This document shows, in pieces, positions 9,310 to 16,982 of a stretch of 44,499 nt of DNA (positions are counted from its first letter, which is position 1; every line of letters begins with the position of its first letter). The stretch is from Rhodocyclales bacterium (GTDB lineage Bacteria; Pseudomonadota; Gammaproteobacteria; Burkholderiales; Rhodocyclaceae). The stretch spans positions 1 to 44,499 of the forward strand of contig JAPLQZ010000016.1 of NCBI GenBank assembly GCA_026399415.1, given 5' to 3'. Position numbers and translations under genes: made by a program. The notes under the pieces are model-generated. The model made no database searches, was not told the DNA's origin, and was given only the letters and a program-made list of their open reading frames with translations.

Positions 9310-10703
9310 CACTCCTGCGCCAGCGGCAGACTCAATGTGAACAAGGCGCCGCCTTTTGGATGGTTGCTCACCGCAAGCTTGCCGCCATGGCGTTCGACGA
9401 TGCCGTAGCTGATCGCCAACCCCAGTCCGGTGCCCCGCCCCACCGGTTTCGTGGTGAAGAACGGATCAAACAGCTTGTCGAGATTCTCGGCTGGAATGCC
9501 TGGCCCGCTGTCACGGAACTCGATAACGGCTTCACTTCCCTCTGTGCAGCCTGATACTTCCAGTCGCCGCTCGCGTGCATTTTCGGTTGCGTCCGCGGCA
9601 TTCTGCACCAGGTTCATCACCACTTGCTGTACCTGGCCGGGCGACCCCATGACCTCAAGCAACGGTGGCAAACTCAGGTTCACCTCGAACTGATCGGCGG
9701 TGGCCTTGCACACCCACTGCACGGCGCGCTCGATGACCTCAACCAGATCGAAGACGCGCCGTTCGTCGCGATCCGTCGCCGAAAAGCGCTTGAGCGCATC
9801 GACGATGTCGCGGGTGCGCTCGGCGCCCTCCACCGTGCCATCGATCAGCGACGGCAGGTCGTCCAGCAAGCGATCTATGCGCAGTTCGTGGCGCAAGGCT
9901 TCGCGTTGTGCGTGCGGCATGTCGCCGTGGATCGCGACAAGGTAGCGCGAAAGCCGCTCCGCATAGCGTTTCATCGCCACCGTATTGCCGTAAACAAAGC
10001 TGATGGGATTGTTCAGTTCGTGCGCCACGCCTGCCACCAGGCGGCCCAGCGAGGCCATTTTTTCGGAATGAATCAGTTGCTGCTGGGTGGTCTTGAGATC
10101 TTCGTGGGCGCGGCGCAAAGACTGATAGGCACGCCGCAGTTCGCCCACCGGACGGCCGGTAATGACCAGGCCCATCATCTTGCCGACGCCGTTGTAGCGT
10201 GGCGTGCAGTTGAGCGAGACGGGGATCGCGCTGCCATTGGCAGCCTTTAGCTGCATTTCGCAATCTTCCACGGCATGGCCGCTTTGATCCGAGAACAGAC
10301 GTCCTGCGTGCTGGCGAGACTCTTCATCGGCGAAAAGATCGAATACCGTCCGCCCGTGCAGTCCGGCCGCATCGACACCGAGCAAGGACGCCAGCGCTTC
10401 ATTGACGCTCTCGATCACGCCGGCCCGGCTGCAGACGATCAGCAGATCCGACATCGAGGTCAGCACGGAAGAGATGAACTGCTGCGTATCTTCCAGCGTT
10501 GCGTTCTTCTCCTCCAGCGCAACTTCGTACTGCAGCAGATCGTTATAGACTTCGTCCATTTTTCGAATCACGTCGAGCCAGATGCCGTCCTCGGCCGAGG
10601 CGCCGGCCGCGGCGGCGAGCATTTCGACGGTCAGCACCGAACGCGGTTCGTCCCCCTTGGCGTGTGACGGGGTGGCGGAACTGGAACTTGATTTTTCGCT
10701 CAT
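9309..10703 (-). CDS. hupT: Hydrogen-sensing histidine kinase HupT/HoxJ
   Basis: Soluble sensor kinase that should receive the H2 signal from HoxBC and act on the regulator HoxA. The 464 residues have no membrane segment. The N-terminal half holds the HupT-like IRKMDEVYNDLLQYEVALEE (about 46-65) and a PAS domain (about 80-185) starting SVLTSMSDLLIVCSRAG. A coiled linker with TQQQLIHSEKMASLGRLVAG leads to the phospho-acceptor His228 in GVAHELNNPISFVYGN. The ATPase domain has NLVQNAADA, FRDSGPGI and GTGLGLAISYGI. Its stop overlaps hupK. It is 16 kb from hoxABC, whereas in known loci it is adjacent. The symbol rests on the linker match to HupT and on context. Confidence 0.87.
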   Translation of the reverse strand: MSEKSSSSSATPSHAKGDEPRSVLTVEMLAAAAGASAEDGIWLDVIRKMDEVYNDLLQYEVALEEKNATLEDTQQFISSVLTSMSDLLIVCSRAGVIESVNEALASLLGVDAAGLHGRTVFDLFADEESRQHAGRLFSDQSGHAVEDCEMQLKAANGSAIPVSLNCTPRYNGVGKMMGLVITGRPVGELRRAYQSLRRAHEDLKTTQQQLIHSEKMASLGRLVAGVAHELNNPISFVYGNTVAMKRYAERLSRYLVAIHGDMPHAQREALRHELRIDRLLDDLPSLIDGTVEGAERTRDIVDALKRFSATDRDERRVFDLVEVIERAVQWVCKATADQFEVNLSLPPLLEVMGSPGQVQQVVMNLVQNAADATENARERRLEVSGCTEGSEAVIEFRDSGPGIPAENLDKLFDPFFTTKPVGRGTGLGLAISYGIVERHGGKLAVSNHPKGGALFTLSLPLAQE

Positions 10704-10803
10704 CGGCGAAATGTACCCTACCCTGGCCGCCCAAGGCTAGCGATCTTGCCAAGCCCGGTCCTCAACTCTTCCGGCATTGCAGCAAACAGGCGCAGGGGTC
10801 AAA

Positions 10804-11835
10804 ATGGCTCCATTCCAGTTTCGAAAAACCTCCATGCCCGTCAACCGCATTCAACAAGCTTCCTGGCTCCTCGCCGCTCTGGCGCTGATTCTGGTACTCC
10901 AATTGCATCTGCTGCCTGCACTGCTGGCGGGCCTGCTGGTGTACGAGCTGGTGCATCTGACCGCACCTTTGCTGAAAAGCAGGCTATCCAGCCTGCGGGC
11001 GAAACAGGCCGCCGTGATCTTTCTTGCCGCGATCATGGTTGGCGCCACGGTACTGGGCGCGGCGCTGACTATCGGCTTCTTCAGGAGCGATTCGGGCAGC
11101 CTTGCCGCGCTGGCGCAGAAGATGGCCGAAATCCTCGAAAACTCGCGCCACTCGATGCCGGACTGGCTGGTCGATACCCTGCCCGACAGCGTCGAAGGCA
11201 TCAAGACCGCCGTGGTGCAGTGGCTGCGAGAGCACGCGGGCCAGGTGCAACTGCTCGGCAAGGAAGCCGGACTGGTGATGGCGCACGTGCTGATCGGCCT
11301 TGTCATAGGCGCCATGCTGGCCCTGCGTGAAGTCGCTGGCCAGCGGATCACGCAGTCACTGGCAGCGGCGCTTACCGGGCGCGCACGCCGCCTGGCCGAC
11401 GCGTTTCGTCGCATCGTTTTCGCGCAGGTGCGCATTTCGGCCATCAATACAGTACTGACCGCGCTCTATCTCGCCGTACTGCTGCCGCTGTTCGGCGTCC
11501 ATCTGCCGCTGACAAAAACCATGATCGCCCTGACCTTTGTCGTCGGCCTGTTGCCGGTGATCGGCAACCTGGTCTCGAATACGGTCATTGTCATCGTCAG
11601 CCTCGCCCACTCGCCGCACGTCGCTCTGGCTTCGCTGGGTTTTCTGGTGGTGGTGCACAAGTTCGAATACTTCCTCAATGCCCGCATCGTCGGTGCGCGC
11701 ATCTCCGCCCAATCCTGGGAGTTGCTGCTGGCCATGCTGGTCATGGAGGCTGCCTTCGGCCTGCCGGGAGTCATCGCCGCGCCGGTCTATTACGCCTACC
11801 TCAAACAGGAACTGATCGACGCCGGAATGGTTTAA
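10804..11835 (+). CDS. AI-2E family (YdiK/PerM-type) membrane permease
   Basis: Polytopic inner-membrane protein of the AI-2E exporter superfamily (COG0628); its substrate cannot be inferred. About seven or eight hydrophobic segments are visible: two near the N-terminus, one around residues 65-85, then a cluster over the C-terminal half. The C-terminal half includes VVGLLPVIGNLVSNTVIVIVS, a typical family segment. The start at 10804 is preferred because AGGGG lies six bases upstream; the track start at 10777 lacks a binding site. It is divergent from hupT. Its 3' end overlaps the convergent gene by four bases. Confidence 0.85.
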   Translation: MAPFQFRKTSMPVNRIQQASWLLAALALILVLQLHLLPALLAGLLVYELVHLTAPLLKSRLSSLRAKQAAVIFLAAIMVGATVLGAALTIGFFRSDSGSLAALAQKMAEILENSRHSMPDWLVDTLPDSVEGIKTAVVQWLREHAGQVQLLGKEAGLVMAHVLIGLVIGAMLALREVAGQRITQSLAAALTGRARRLADAFRRIVFAQVRISAINTVLTALYLAVLLPLFGVHLPLTKTMIALTFVVGLLPVIGNLVSNTVIVIVSLAHSPHVALASLGFLVVVHKFEYFLNARIVGARISAQSWELLLAMLVMEAAFGLPGVIAAPVYYAYLKQELIDAGMV

Positions 11836-12263
11836 CCCACCGGACGATAAACCTTCCCGAACCGGGCGGCTTCCACGATCCCGAAGTCACCCGGCGCGTA
11901 CTGAAGCAGCCAGTCGCCTGCCTGGCCTTGCAGCACGTCGCCTCCCGCGGAGCGGGCCAACGTAAATGCCTCGTCCATCTGTACGGCCAGCACCGGCAAG
12001 GGCCTCGCTTGATAGCGCCCGTCTTCGCCGGCTTGCGCCGGCGCCACAGGAAGGTACTTGGCGTCAAACCGGTTGCGGGAAACGCTCCAGTGGTCACCGG
12101 TCGAACCGGTGATCAGCGCGTCGCCTGCCTCGAAGCGGTTGGTGCCCTCGCGGCTGATCAGTTCGCCGGCAAGGTTGGCAAAGACAACGGCCACAACTTC
12201 GTCTTTCACGAAAAGCGTGGCTGAGTCATCCCTGGTCAGGTCAATATTCTTGAGTTGCAGCAT
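11832..12263 (-). CDS. Conserved small PGDYG-type hypothetical protein
   Basis: A 143-residue soluble protein without signal peptide or recognised catalytic motif. A segment near the C-terminus, LLQYAPGDFGIVEAARFGKVYRPV, resembles the PGDYG motif family of small conserved proteins of unknown function. An earlier related-looking segment, FEAGDALITGSTGDHWSVSRN, suggests two copies of one fold. The start MLQLKNIDLTRDD at 12263 is preferred over the track's 12347, since the extra 28 residues look like a chance extension. There is no clear ribosome binding site. Convergent with the permease gene. Confidence 0.6.
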   Translation of the reverse strand: MLQLKNIDLTRDDSATLFVKDEVVAVVFANLAGELISREGTNRFEAGDALITGSTGDHWSVSRNRFDAKYLPVAPAQAGEDGRYQARPLPVLAVQMDEAFTLARSAGGDVLQGQAGDWLLQYAPGDFGIVEAARFGKVYRPVG

Positions 12264-12392
12264 GCGGGCACCGATAAAAGATTGGCGCAGAAGTGTCGCA
12301 CAATCCGGGCAGAAGCTTCGTCGTGCCACTGGCGCTTTGAAAAACAATGCGTATCGGAAGGTACAAACGGCATTTTCGGTTAGGCTGTCTGC

Positions 12393-12725
12393 ATGGACTT
12401 GCTTGATCTTCTCGGGTTTCTGCTGCTGGCCGCCACAGCCTGGCTATGGCTCGACAGCCTCAAAGCGCGCGAGCAAGCCGTGGCGGCGGCCAAGGCCGCC
12501 TGCAATTCCGAGGATTTACTGCTGCTCGACGATACCGTGGCCATCCTGCGAATCAGTCTGTCTCGGGATGAGGACGGGATACTGCGCATCCGTCGCATCT
12601 ATGGCTTTGAGTACAGCGATACGGGCAATGATCGCAGTACAGGCAGCATTGTCATGCGTGGCAGCCGCGTGGTCGTGATAAACCTCAATCTGCCCGACGC
12701 CTCGGAGGGGACAGTGCTTCACTGA
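12393..12725 (+). CDS. DUF3301-family membrane-anchored protein
   Basis: A 110-residue protein with one N-terminal membrane segment (about residues 2-20, LLDLLGFLLLAATAWLWLD). A short soluble domain follows, containing DDTVAILRISLSRDEDGIL and RRIYGFEYSDTGNDR. The pattern, an N-in anchor followed by the RIYGFEYS core, fits DUF3301, which is common in gammaproteobacteria and betaproteobacteria and has no known function. It stands alone between divergent and downstream neighbours. Confidence 0.75.
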   Translation: MDLLDLLGFLLLAATAWLWLDSLKAREQAVAAAKAACNSEDLLLLDDTVAILRISLSRDEDGILRIRRIYGFEYSDTGNDRSTGSIVMRGSRVVVINLNLPDASEGTVLH

Positions 12726-12858
12726 TCGATCCTGCCCGCGCTTGATAAATATCCCCGTGTCACCACGCGAACATGAACCGCTTCAAGCAGCTACACTCTC
12801 GTCATAGCATCGCCGCACTTCAGGATCCATCTCTACCGCATTTGATCGAAAGCCCACC

Positions 12859-13983
12859 ATGAACAGCACACTTGCGCCTCAGACATTCCGCAATCGAGAC
12901 CGCGACGCCACTCCGGTTTCCAGCTTCACCCGGGCAGAAGATGTTCTTGAAGCTATGTTGAGAAGCATCGAGGGTGGAGAACTGCACCTGCGTCCAACGC
13001 TGGATGCCGGTGAAGGGGATTCGTTCCTCAATTACATCGAAATCGGATTTGCCTTGCGACAATGCCTTGAGGACAAGAACCAGCGCGAATACCTGATTCA
13101 ACGATTGAAGCCGCACGTCAGTGTAATCATTGGAACCCTGCCGGCCGGTATTCAATCGCATGGGCTCTTGCCCAGAACCTTGAAAGAATCTCCGCAGGAG
13201 ACCAAGTTCCGGCAATTGGAAGACATCTCTGACGAAGAAGTCAGGCAATGGCTGATCGTCGATGGTGGGCTGATCTATGGCGAGTTGAAACGTTACGAAC
13301 TCGAAAACTATTTTGATGTGATCGGCCCTCTGGTTCGCCCGGGTGGGATCATGTATGACTTGGGGAGCGGTCTGGGCAAGGCCGTAATGTCTGCCGCCAT
13401 TACGCTTCCCTTCGCTCGCTGCATTGGCGTCGAGCTCCTCGAGTACCGGCACCGCATGGCAGTGGATCGTCTGCAAGTGATGCTTGCGGCAAGCGACAGG
13501 GGCCTGGAATCGTTGCCGGTGCGGTTACAGCCTGATGATCCGCTTGAACTGCCGGGTGGAAGTTTGACGAAAGCCAGGCATTTGCTCGATATCAGGTCGC
13601 GAATCGAGTTTGTCGAAAAGGACATGTTCGAGGTCGATGTCAGCGATGCAAACCTGGTATTCATGAACAGCACTTGCTTCGGCTCTTTCATGCATCTCAT
13701 CGCAGACAAGCTGGCGCGCGAGCTACGCGAGAAAACCCTGGTGAGCACAACTACTTATTCCATCAACCACCCGGCCTTCAAGCTCATTGCTTGCTTTCCC
13801 GCTACGACATTGGCGTGGACGGATCTCTTCCTCTATGAACGTGTCCATTGCACAGAAACCCAATCTCACCCGGAAGTCGCTGCATTGTTTGAGCCGGGCG
13901 ATCAGGAATGGGAAGCACGCGTACGCGAAGAGTTCCTGACGATAGACGCGAGGATGCGTCACGAAGGTGACCCTTCGAGTTGA
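12859..13983 (+). CDS. Bacterial DOT1-like class I methyltransferase
   Basis: A 374-residue soluble protein with a SAM-dependent methyltransferase fold resembling histone-lysine methyltransferase DOT1. Visible in order are YGEL (140-143), ahead of motif I; DLGSGLGKAVMSAA (167-180), the SAM-binding loop; GVELLEYRHRMA (190-201), with the acidic ribose ligand; and NLVFMNSTCF (265-274), which occupies the place of the DOT1 NNFAF-type motif. The first 130 residues match nothing I recognise. Codon use is somewhat AT-richer than in the hydrogenase cluster. Substrate unknown: bacteria lack nucleosomes, so a DNA-binding or other Lys-rich protein is only a guess. A generic small-molecule methyltransferase is the alternative. 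Confidence 0.7.
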   Translation: MNSTLAPQTFRNRDRDATPVSSFTRAEDVLEAMLRSIEGGELHLRPTLDAGEGDSFLNYIEIGFALRQCLEDKNQREYLIQRLKPHVSVIIGTLPAGIQSHGLLPRTLKESPQETKFRQLEDISDEEVRQWLIVDGGLIYGELKRYELENYFDVIGPLVRPGGIMYDLGSGLGKAVMSAAITLPFARCIGVELLEYRHRMAVDRLQVMLAASDRGLESLPVRLQPDDPLELPGGSLTKARHLLDIRSRIEFVEKDMFEVDVSDANLVFMNSTCFGSFMHLIADKLARELREKTLVSTTTYSINHPAFKLIACFPATTLAWTDLFLYERVHCTETQSHPEVAALFEPGDQEWEARVREEFLTIDARMRHEGDPSS

Positions 13984-14309
13984 ATCTCACCTGGATTTCT
14001 GGCTGAACGACGACGCCAAAGTTTCCGTTGGCAAAAGAGTCGCCGCTTGCCGGCTCGCGAAGCGATATTGACGGCCCCCGAAGGGGAATCTCCGTCACGC
14101 AGAGCGAAGGCGAACAAAGTCCGAGACGGCGCAATATTCGGGAGAACCACTTGCTGGCCCTATGGCCGGCCGCGACGCAATCCCCAGCCGAATGAGTCCG
14201 TGTTAAAGGCGTCCGGCCAAACCGGCCAAGAACGGTTCTCACCGAACAGGCCGCAGGACAATACCGCTTCGCGGTCGTCCTGCGGCTAGCAGCTACCAGA
14301 CGCTTCTGG
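13984..14309. other. Convergent intergenic region with a large compound hairpin
   Basis: No gene is supported in these 326 bases. A long interrupted hairpin spans 14251-14285: outer arms CCGCAGGAC / GTCCTGCGG (9 bp) and inner arms ACCGC / GCGGT around TTC. It lies just downstream of the original stop of the Lys/Ala-rich gene (14310) and between two convergent genes. It could act as a terminator on either strand, although no T run follows. A second small stem, CCAGA-N4-TCTGG, is at 14296-14309. Confidence 0.5.
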
Positions 14310-14895
14310 TCACCGCTGGTTCATCGAGTTTCCGCCCCCGGACGGGGGTGGCGGCGGGTTACCCTGGGTCATCGAGTTTCCGCCCCCAGACGGCGGCGGG
14401 TTGCCCTGAGTCATTGTATTTCTGGCAGCCGCATCAGCTTTAGCCTTGGCATCCGCGTCAGCTTTTGCCTTGGCGGCGGCGTCAGCCTTTGCCTTGGCAT
14501 CCGCATCTGACTTGGCCTTGGCGGCCGCATCAGCCTTCGCCTTCGCATCGGCATCCGCTTTCGCTTTGGCAGCAGCGTCAGCCTTGGCTTTGGCATCTGC
14601 ATCCGCTTTCGCCTTGGCGTCCGCGTCAGACTTGGCCTTGGCAGCAGCGTCGGCCTTGGCCTTCGCATCGGCATCCGCTTTCGCCTTGGCGTCTGCGTCA
14701 GACTTGGCCTTGGCAGCAGCATCAGCCTTTGCCTTCGCATCGGCATCCGCTTTCGCCTTGGCAGCAGCATCAGCCTTCGCCTTGGCGTCTGCGTCCGCTT
14801 TCGCTTTGGCATCTGCATCGGACTTGGCCTTGGCAGCAGCGTCAGCCTTCGCCTTTGCATCGGCGTCCGCTTTCGCCTTGGCGTCTGCGTCGGAC
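14310..14895 (-). pseudogene. Original-frame C-terminal part of the Lys/Ala/Asp-repeat protein
   Basis: Downstream of the 7-base deletion the original repeat frame continues as AKADAAAKAKSDAD units. It ends in a different tail: AAARNTMTQGNPPPSGGGNS, a second MTQGNPPPPPSGGGNS copy, and MNQR-stop at 14310. Adding seven bases back to 14310-15955 gives 1653 bases, exactly 551 codons, so this is clearly the ancestral C-terminus. It is expressed only if the deletion is a sequencing or assembly error, or if a slippage event restores the frame. Confidence 0.75.
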
Positions 14896-15955
14896 TGGCA
14901 GCAGCGTCGGCCTTGGCTTTGGCATCTGCATCCGCTTTCGCCTTGGCGTCCGCGTCAGACTTGGCCTTGGCAGCAGCGTCGGCCTTTGCCTTCGCGTCGG
15001 CATCCGCTTTCGCCTTGGCAGCAGCATCAGCCTTCGCCTTGGCGTCTGCGTCCGCTTTCGCTTTGGCATCTGCATCGGACTTGGCCTTGGCAGCAGCGTC
15101 GGCCTTGGCCTTCGCATCGGCATCCGCTTTCGCCTTGGCGTCTGCGTCAGACTTGGCCTTGGCAGCAGCATCAGCTTTGGCCTTCGCATCTGCGTCCGCT
15201 TTCGCCTTGGCATCTGCGTCAGACTTGGCCTTGGCAGCAGCGTCAGCCTTGGCTTTGGCATCTGAATCCGCTTTCGCTTTGGCGTCTGCGTCAGACTTGG
15301 CCTTGGCAGCAGCATCAGCCTTCGCCTTCGCGTCTGCGTCCGCTTTCGCTTTGGCATCTGCATCGGACTTGGCCTTGGCGGCGGCATCAGCTTTTGCCTT
15401 CGCGTCCGCATCGGACTTGGCCTTGGCATCCGCGTCAGACTTCGCCTTGGCAGCAGCATCAGCCTTGGCTTTCGTATCTGCGTCAACTCTTGCCTTGGCG
15501 TCTGCGTCAGACCTGGCCTTGGCATCCGCATCGGCCTTCTTCTTGTCATCGGCCTTTTTCTTGTCGTCGGCCGCCTTCTTGTCTGCAGCCTCCTTCTTTC
15601 TCTTGGCCTCAAGGTAGTTCGCTGGAGCAACGTCTCCAATCACCCCGGCCTCATTGCCAGCCGTGTTGCCCAGGCCTGATGCAACGGCGCTTGCGTTCTT
15701 CTGCTCGGCCTTGATCTTGGTGTTGCCCTGAATCTGGACGCCACCCTTGATGGCGCCGGCAGTATTCCTGGCACTGTTCCCGTCGCCAGTAGCGGTGGCC
15801 GTCGCATTTTCCTGCTTGGCTTTGATTTCGGTATCACCTTGCAGTTGAACGGAACCCTGTGCACCTCTTCCACTGCTCCGTTGAGACACCTGCGCCATCG
15901 CCGTAAATGCCGCACCCATAGCAACAACCAAAGCCGCCAGCTTATGTTTTTCCAC
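14411..15955 (-). CDS. Exported protein: curlin-like head plus long Lys/Ala/Asp octapeptide helix (frameshifted)
   Basis: The open frame gives 514 residues from a GTG start. A signal peptide, KLAALVVAMGAAFTAMAQ, comes first. Next is a two-unit curlin-like block (about 35-105) nearly the same as the 6126-6440 protein, with AGAIKGGVQIQGNTKIKAEQ. A charged stretch (EAKRKKEAADKKAADDKKK) precedes a very regular helix of eight-residue units DADAKAKA, DAAAKAKA and SDADAKAK. At about 14895 a 7-base deletion relative to every other repeat shifts the frame. The rest of this ORF becomes an Arg/Pro/Met-rich out-of-frame tail. The head plus TolA-like rod suggests a periplasmic or surface spacer protein; function unknown. 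Confidence 0.7.
   Translation of the reverse strand: MEKHKLAALVVAMGAAFTAMAQVSQRSSGRGAQGSVQLQGDTEIKAKQENATATATGDGNSARNTAGAIKGGVQIQGNTKIKAEQKNASAVASGLGNTAGNEAGVIGDVAPANYLEAKRKKEAADKKAADDKKKADDKKKADADAKARSDADAKARVDADTKAKADAAAKAKSDADAKAKSDADAKAKADAAAKAKSDADAKAKADADAKAKADAAAKAKSDADAKAKADSDAKAKADAAAKAKSDADAKAKADADAKAKADAAAKAKSDADAKAKADADAKAKADAAAKAKSDADAKAKADADAKAKADAAAKAKADADAKAKADAAAKAKSDADAKAKADADAKAKADAAASPTQTPRRKRTPMQRRRLTLLPRPSPMQMPKRKRTQTPRRRLMLLPRRKRMPMRRQRLMLLPRPSLTQTPRRKRMPMRRPRPTLLPRPSLTRTPRRKRMQMPKPRLTLLPKRKRMPMRRRRLMRPPRPSQMRMPRQRLTPPPRQKLTRMPRLKLMRLPEIQ
14428..15540 (-). repeat. 24-bp tandem repeat array with a 72-bp higher-order unit
   Basis: About 1.1 kb of near-identical 24-base units, each coding eight residues. 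They are arranged mostly in triplets (ADADAKAK, ADAAAKAK, SDADAKAK), so the higher-order period is 72 bases. The units keep all minus frames and one plus frame free of stops. This explains the long antisense ORFs in the track. Within a unit Asp and Lys are four residues apart, which favours a stable single alpha helix. Confidence 0.9.
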
Positions 15956-16398
15956 GATTAATTACCCCAAAGGAATATGACAAAAAGAATGATAACGGCC
16001 TGTTTCAGAACGACGCCTATTGTAGTCGTCTCCCAAACTGTATTTCAATCGAGTCTTGTGCGCTGAACTATCTACATTGTTGTGGTTGATCGGTTGATGC
16101 CGTTCGCGTTGTCAGCTATGCCCAAGCGCAAGGACAGGCCAAAACGCCCGCGTCTGGCGGCCAGACTCAACGCGCCTTCCTGCTATGCCCAACGCGACAG
16201 GATTCGTTTCGTTGACGGGTTGCCGCAATCTATTCTTGCCGGAGTGACTTTCTTCACGCTGGTGATGAGCACTGTGATCCAGACAAGCCATCGAACCCGT
16301 CAATGCCATGCTTGCATCGGGCTTCTTGTTCCAGCACCGGAAAAGTCATGCGGTTTCCGGGGCGACTCATGAGCGCAGCATTTGCTTTCCCTTCCCAG
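15956..16398. other. Intergenic region without a supported gene
   Basis: 443 bases between two minus-strand genes. The first ~80 bases are AT-rich (ATTAATTACCCC...AAAAAGAATGATAA on the plus strand) and probably carry the promoter and leader of the gene starting at 15955. The rest contains short ORFs such as 16082-16372 with no signal peptide, binding site or recognisable composition. I see nothing else in it. Confidence 0.4.
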
Positions 16399-16779
16399 CT
16401 ATTCGCCCGGGACACACTCGCCAGCGCAAACAGCCTGCCCCATGCTGTTGATCGCCGCACCACCCAGCGGCAGCGAGGAACACCATACCTGTCCCATACT
16501 GTTGGTAACGCATTCGCCGGGACCGGTAAGCACTTGTCCCATGTTGTTGGCGGCAGCCCCGCCGCCTGGAGTATCAGAGCAGACGACCTGCCCCATATTG
16601 TTTCTGGCGCATCCACCGCGGCCAGTAACAACCTGCCCCATACTATTTACCGCAGCACCACCTCCGGGTGGCGCACAAATCACTTGACCCAGGCTATTTT
16701 TGGCGCATCCACCTGCATTCGCAGAATTCATGAACAATGGTGTTGCTATTGCCAACACAGCGACGAGAAGATTTTTCAT
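16399..16779 (-). CDS. Small secreted Cys-rich protein with NSMGQV repeats
   Basis: A 126-residue exported protein of unknown function. The signal peptide MKNLLVAVLAIATPLFMNSANA is followed by six copies of N-S/N-M/L-G-Q-V/A. They alternate between two contexts: C-x2-NSMGQV-x-C and GGGAA-x-NSMGQV. This makes three pairs with Cys residues framing every second copy. No catalytic motif is visible. The pattern suggests a disulphide-linked, Gly-rich repeat fold on the cell surface or in the periplasm. Neighbours are other exported repeat proteins. Confidence 0.75.
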   Translation of the reverse strand: MKNLLVAVLAIATPLFMNSANAGGCAKNSLGQVICAPPGGGAAVNSMGQVVTGRGGCARNNMGQVVCSDTPGGGAAANNMGQVLTGPGECVTNSMGQVWCSSLPLGGAAINSMGQAVCAGECVPGE

Positions 16780-16982
16780 TTGATTGTTCCGATAGGTTGG
16801 GGATCACTAAGAGCAGTGGCGGCATCACCATAGTTCGCATCCTTGAGGCATCCTGCGCCCTACTAACAGGATGGTCAACCTTGCCGAAATGCATTGACCA
16901 TGGCACTAGTCGTCAGCGTGAGCAGCAATTGGCGGCATAATGCCGATGGGTTGGAAGACGAAGAAGCAGAGGGAATCTCGCA

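Noticed and set aside
10704-10803. Sigma-54 promoter upstream of hupT
   Set aside because: The best candidate, TTGGCAAGATCGCTAGC, has wrong spacing between the GG and GC elements.
14428-15540. CRISPR array
   Set aside because: The repeats are directly adjacent 24-base coding units without unique spacers, and no cas gene is near. The same applies to 19426-19698 and 20758-20892.
14446-15714. 422-residue plus-strand ORF of Ala/Ser/Phe/Leu repeats
   Set aside because: It is the antisense reading of the 24-bp repeat array, shows the same frameshift point, and has no start context or homology. The minus strand has the signal peptide and the curlin-like head.
16082-16372. 96-residue plus-strand ORF in the gap before the NSMGQV gene
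   Set aside because: It has no ribosome binding site, no signal peptide and no family-like composition; probably chance.
16382-16687. Plus-strand ORF with CPILL repeats
   Set aside because: It is the antisense of the NSMGQV repeats; the minus strand has the signal peptide and sensible repeats.
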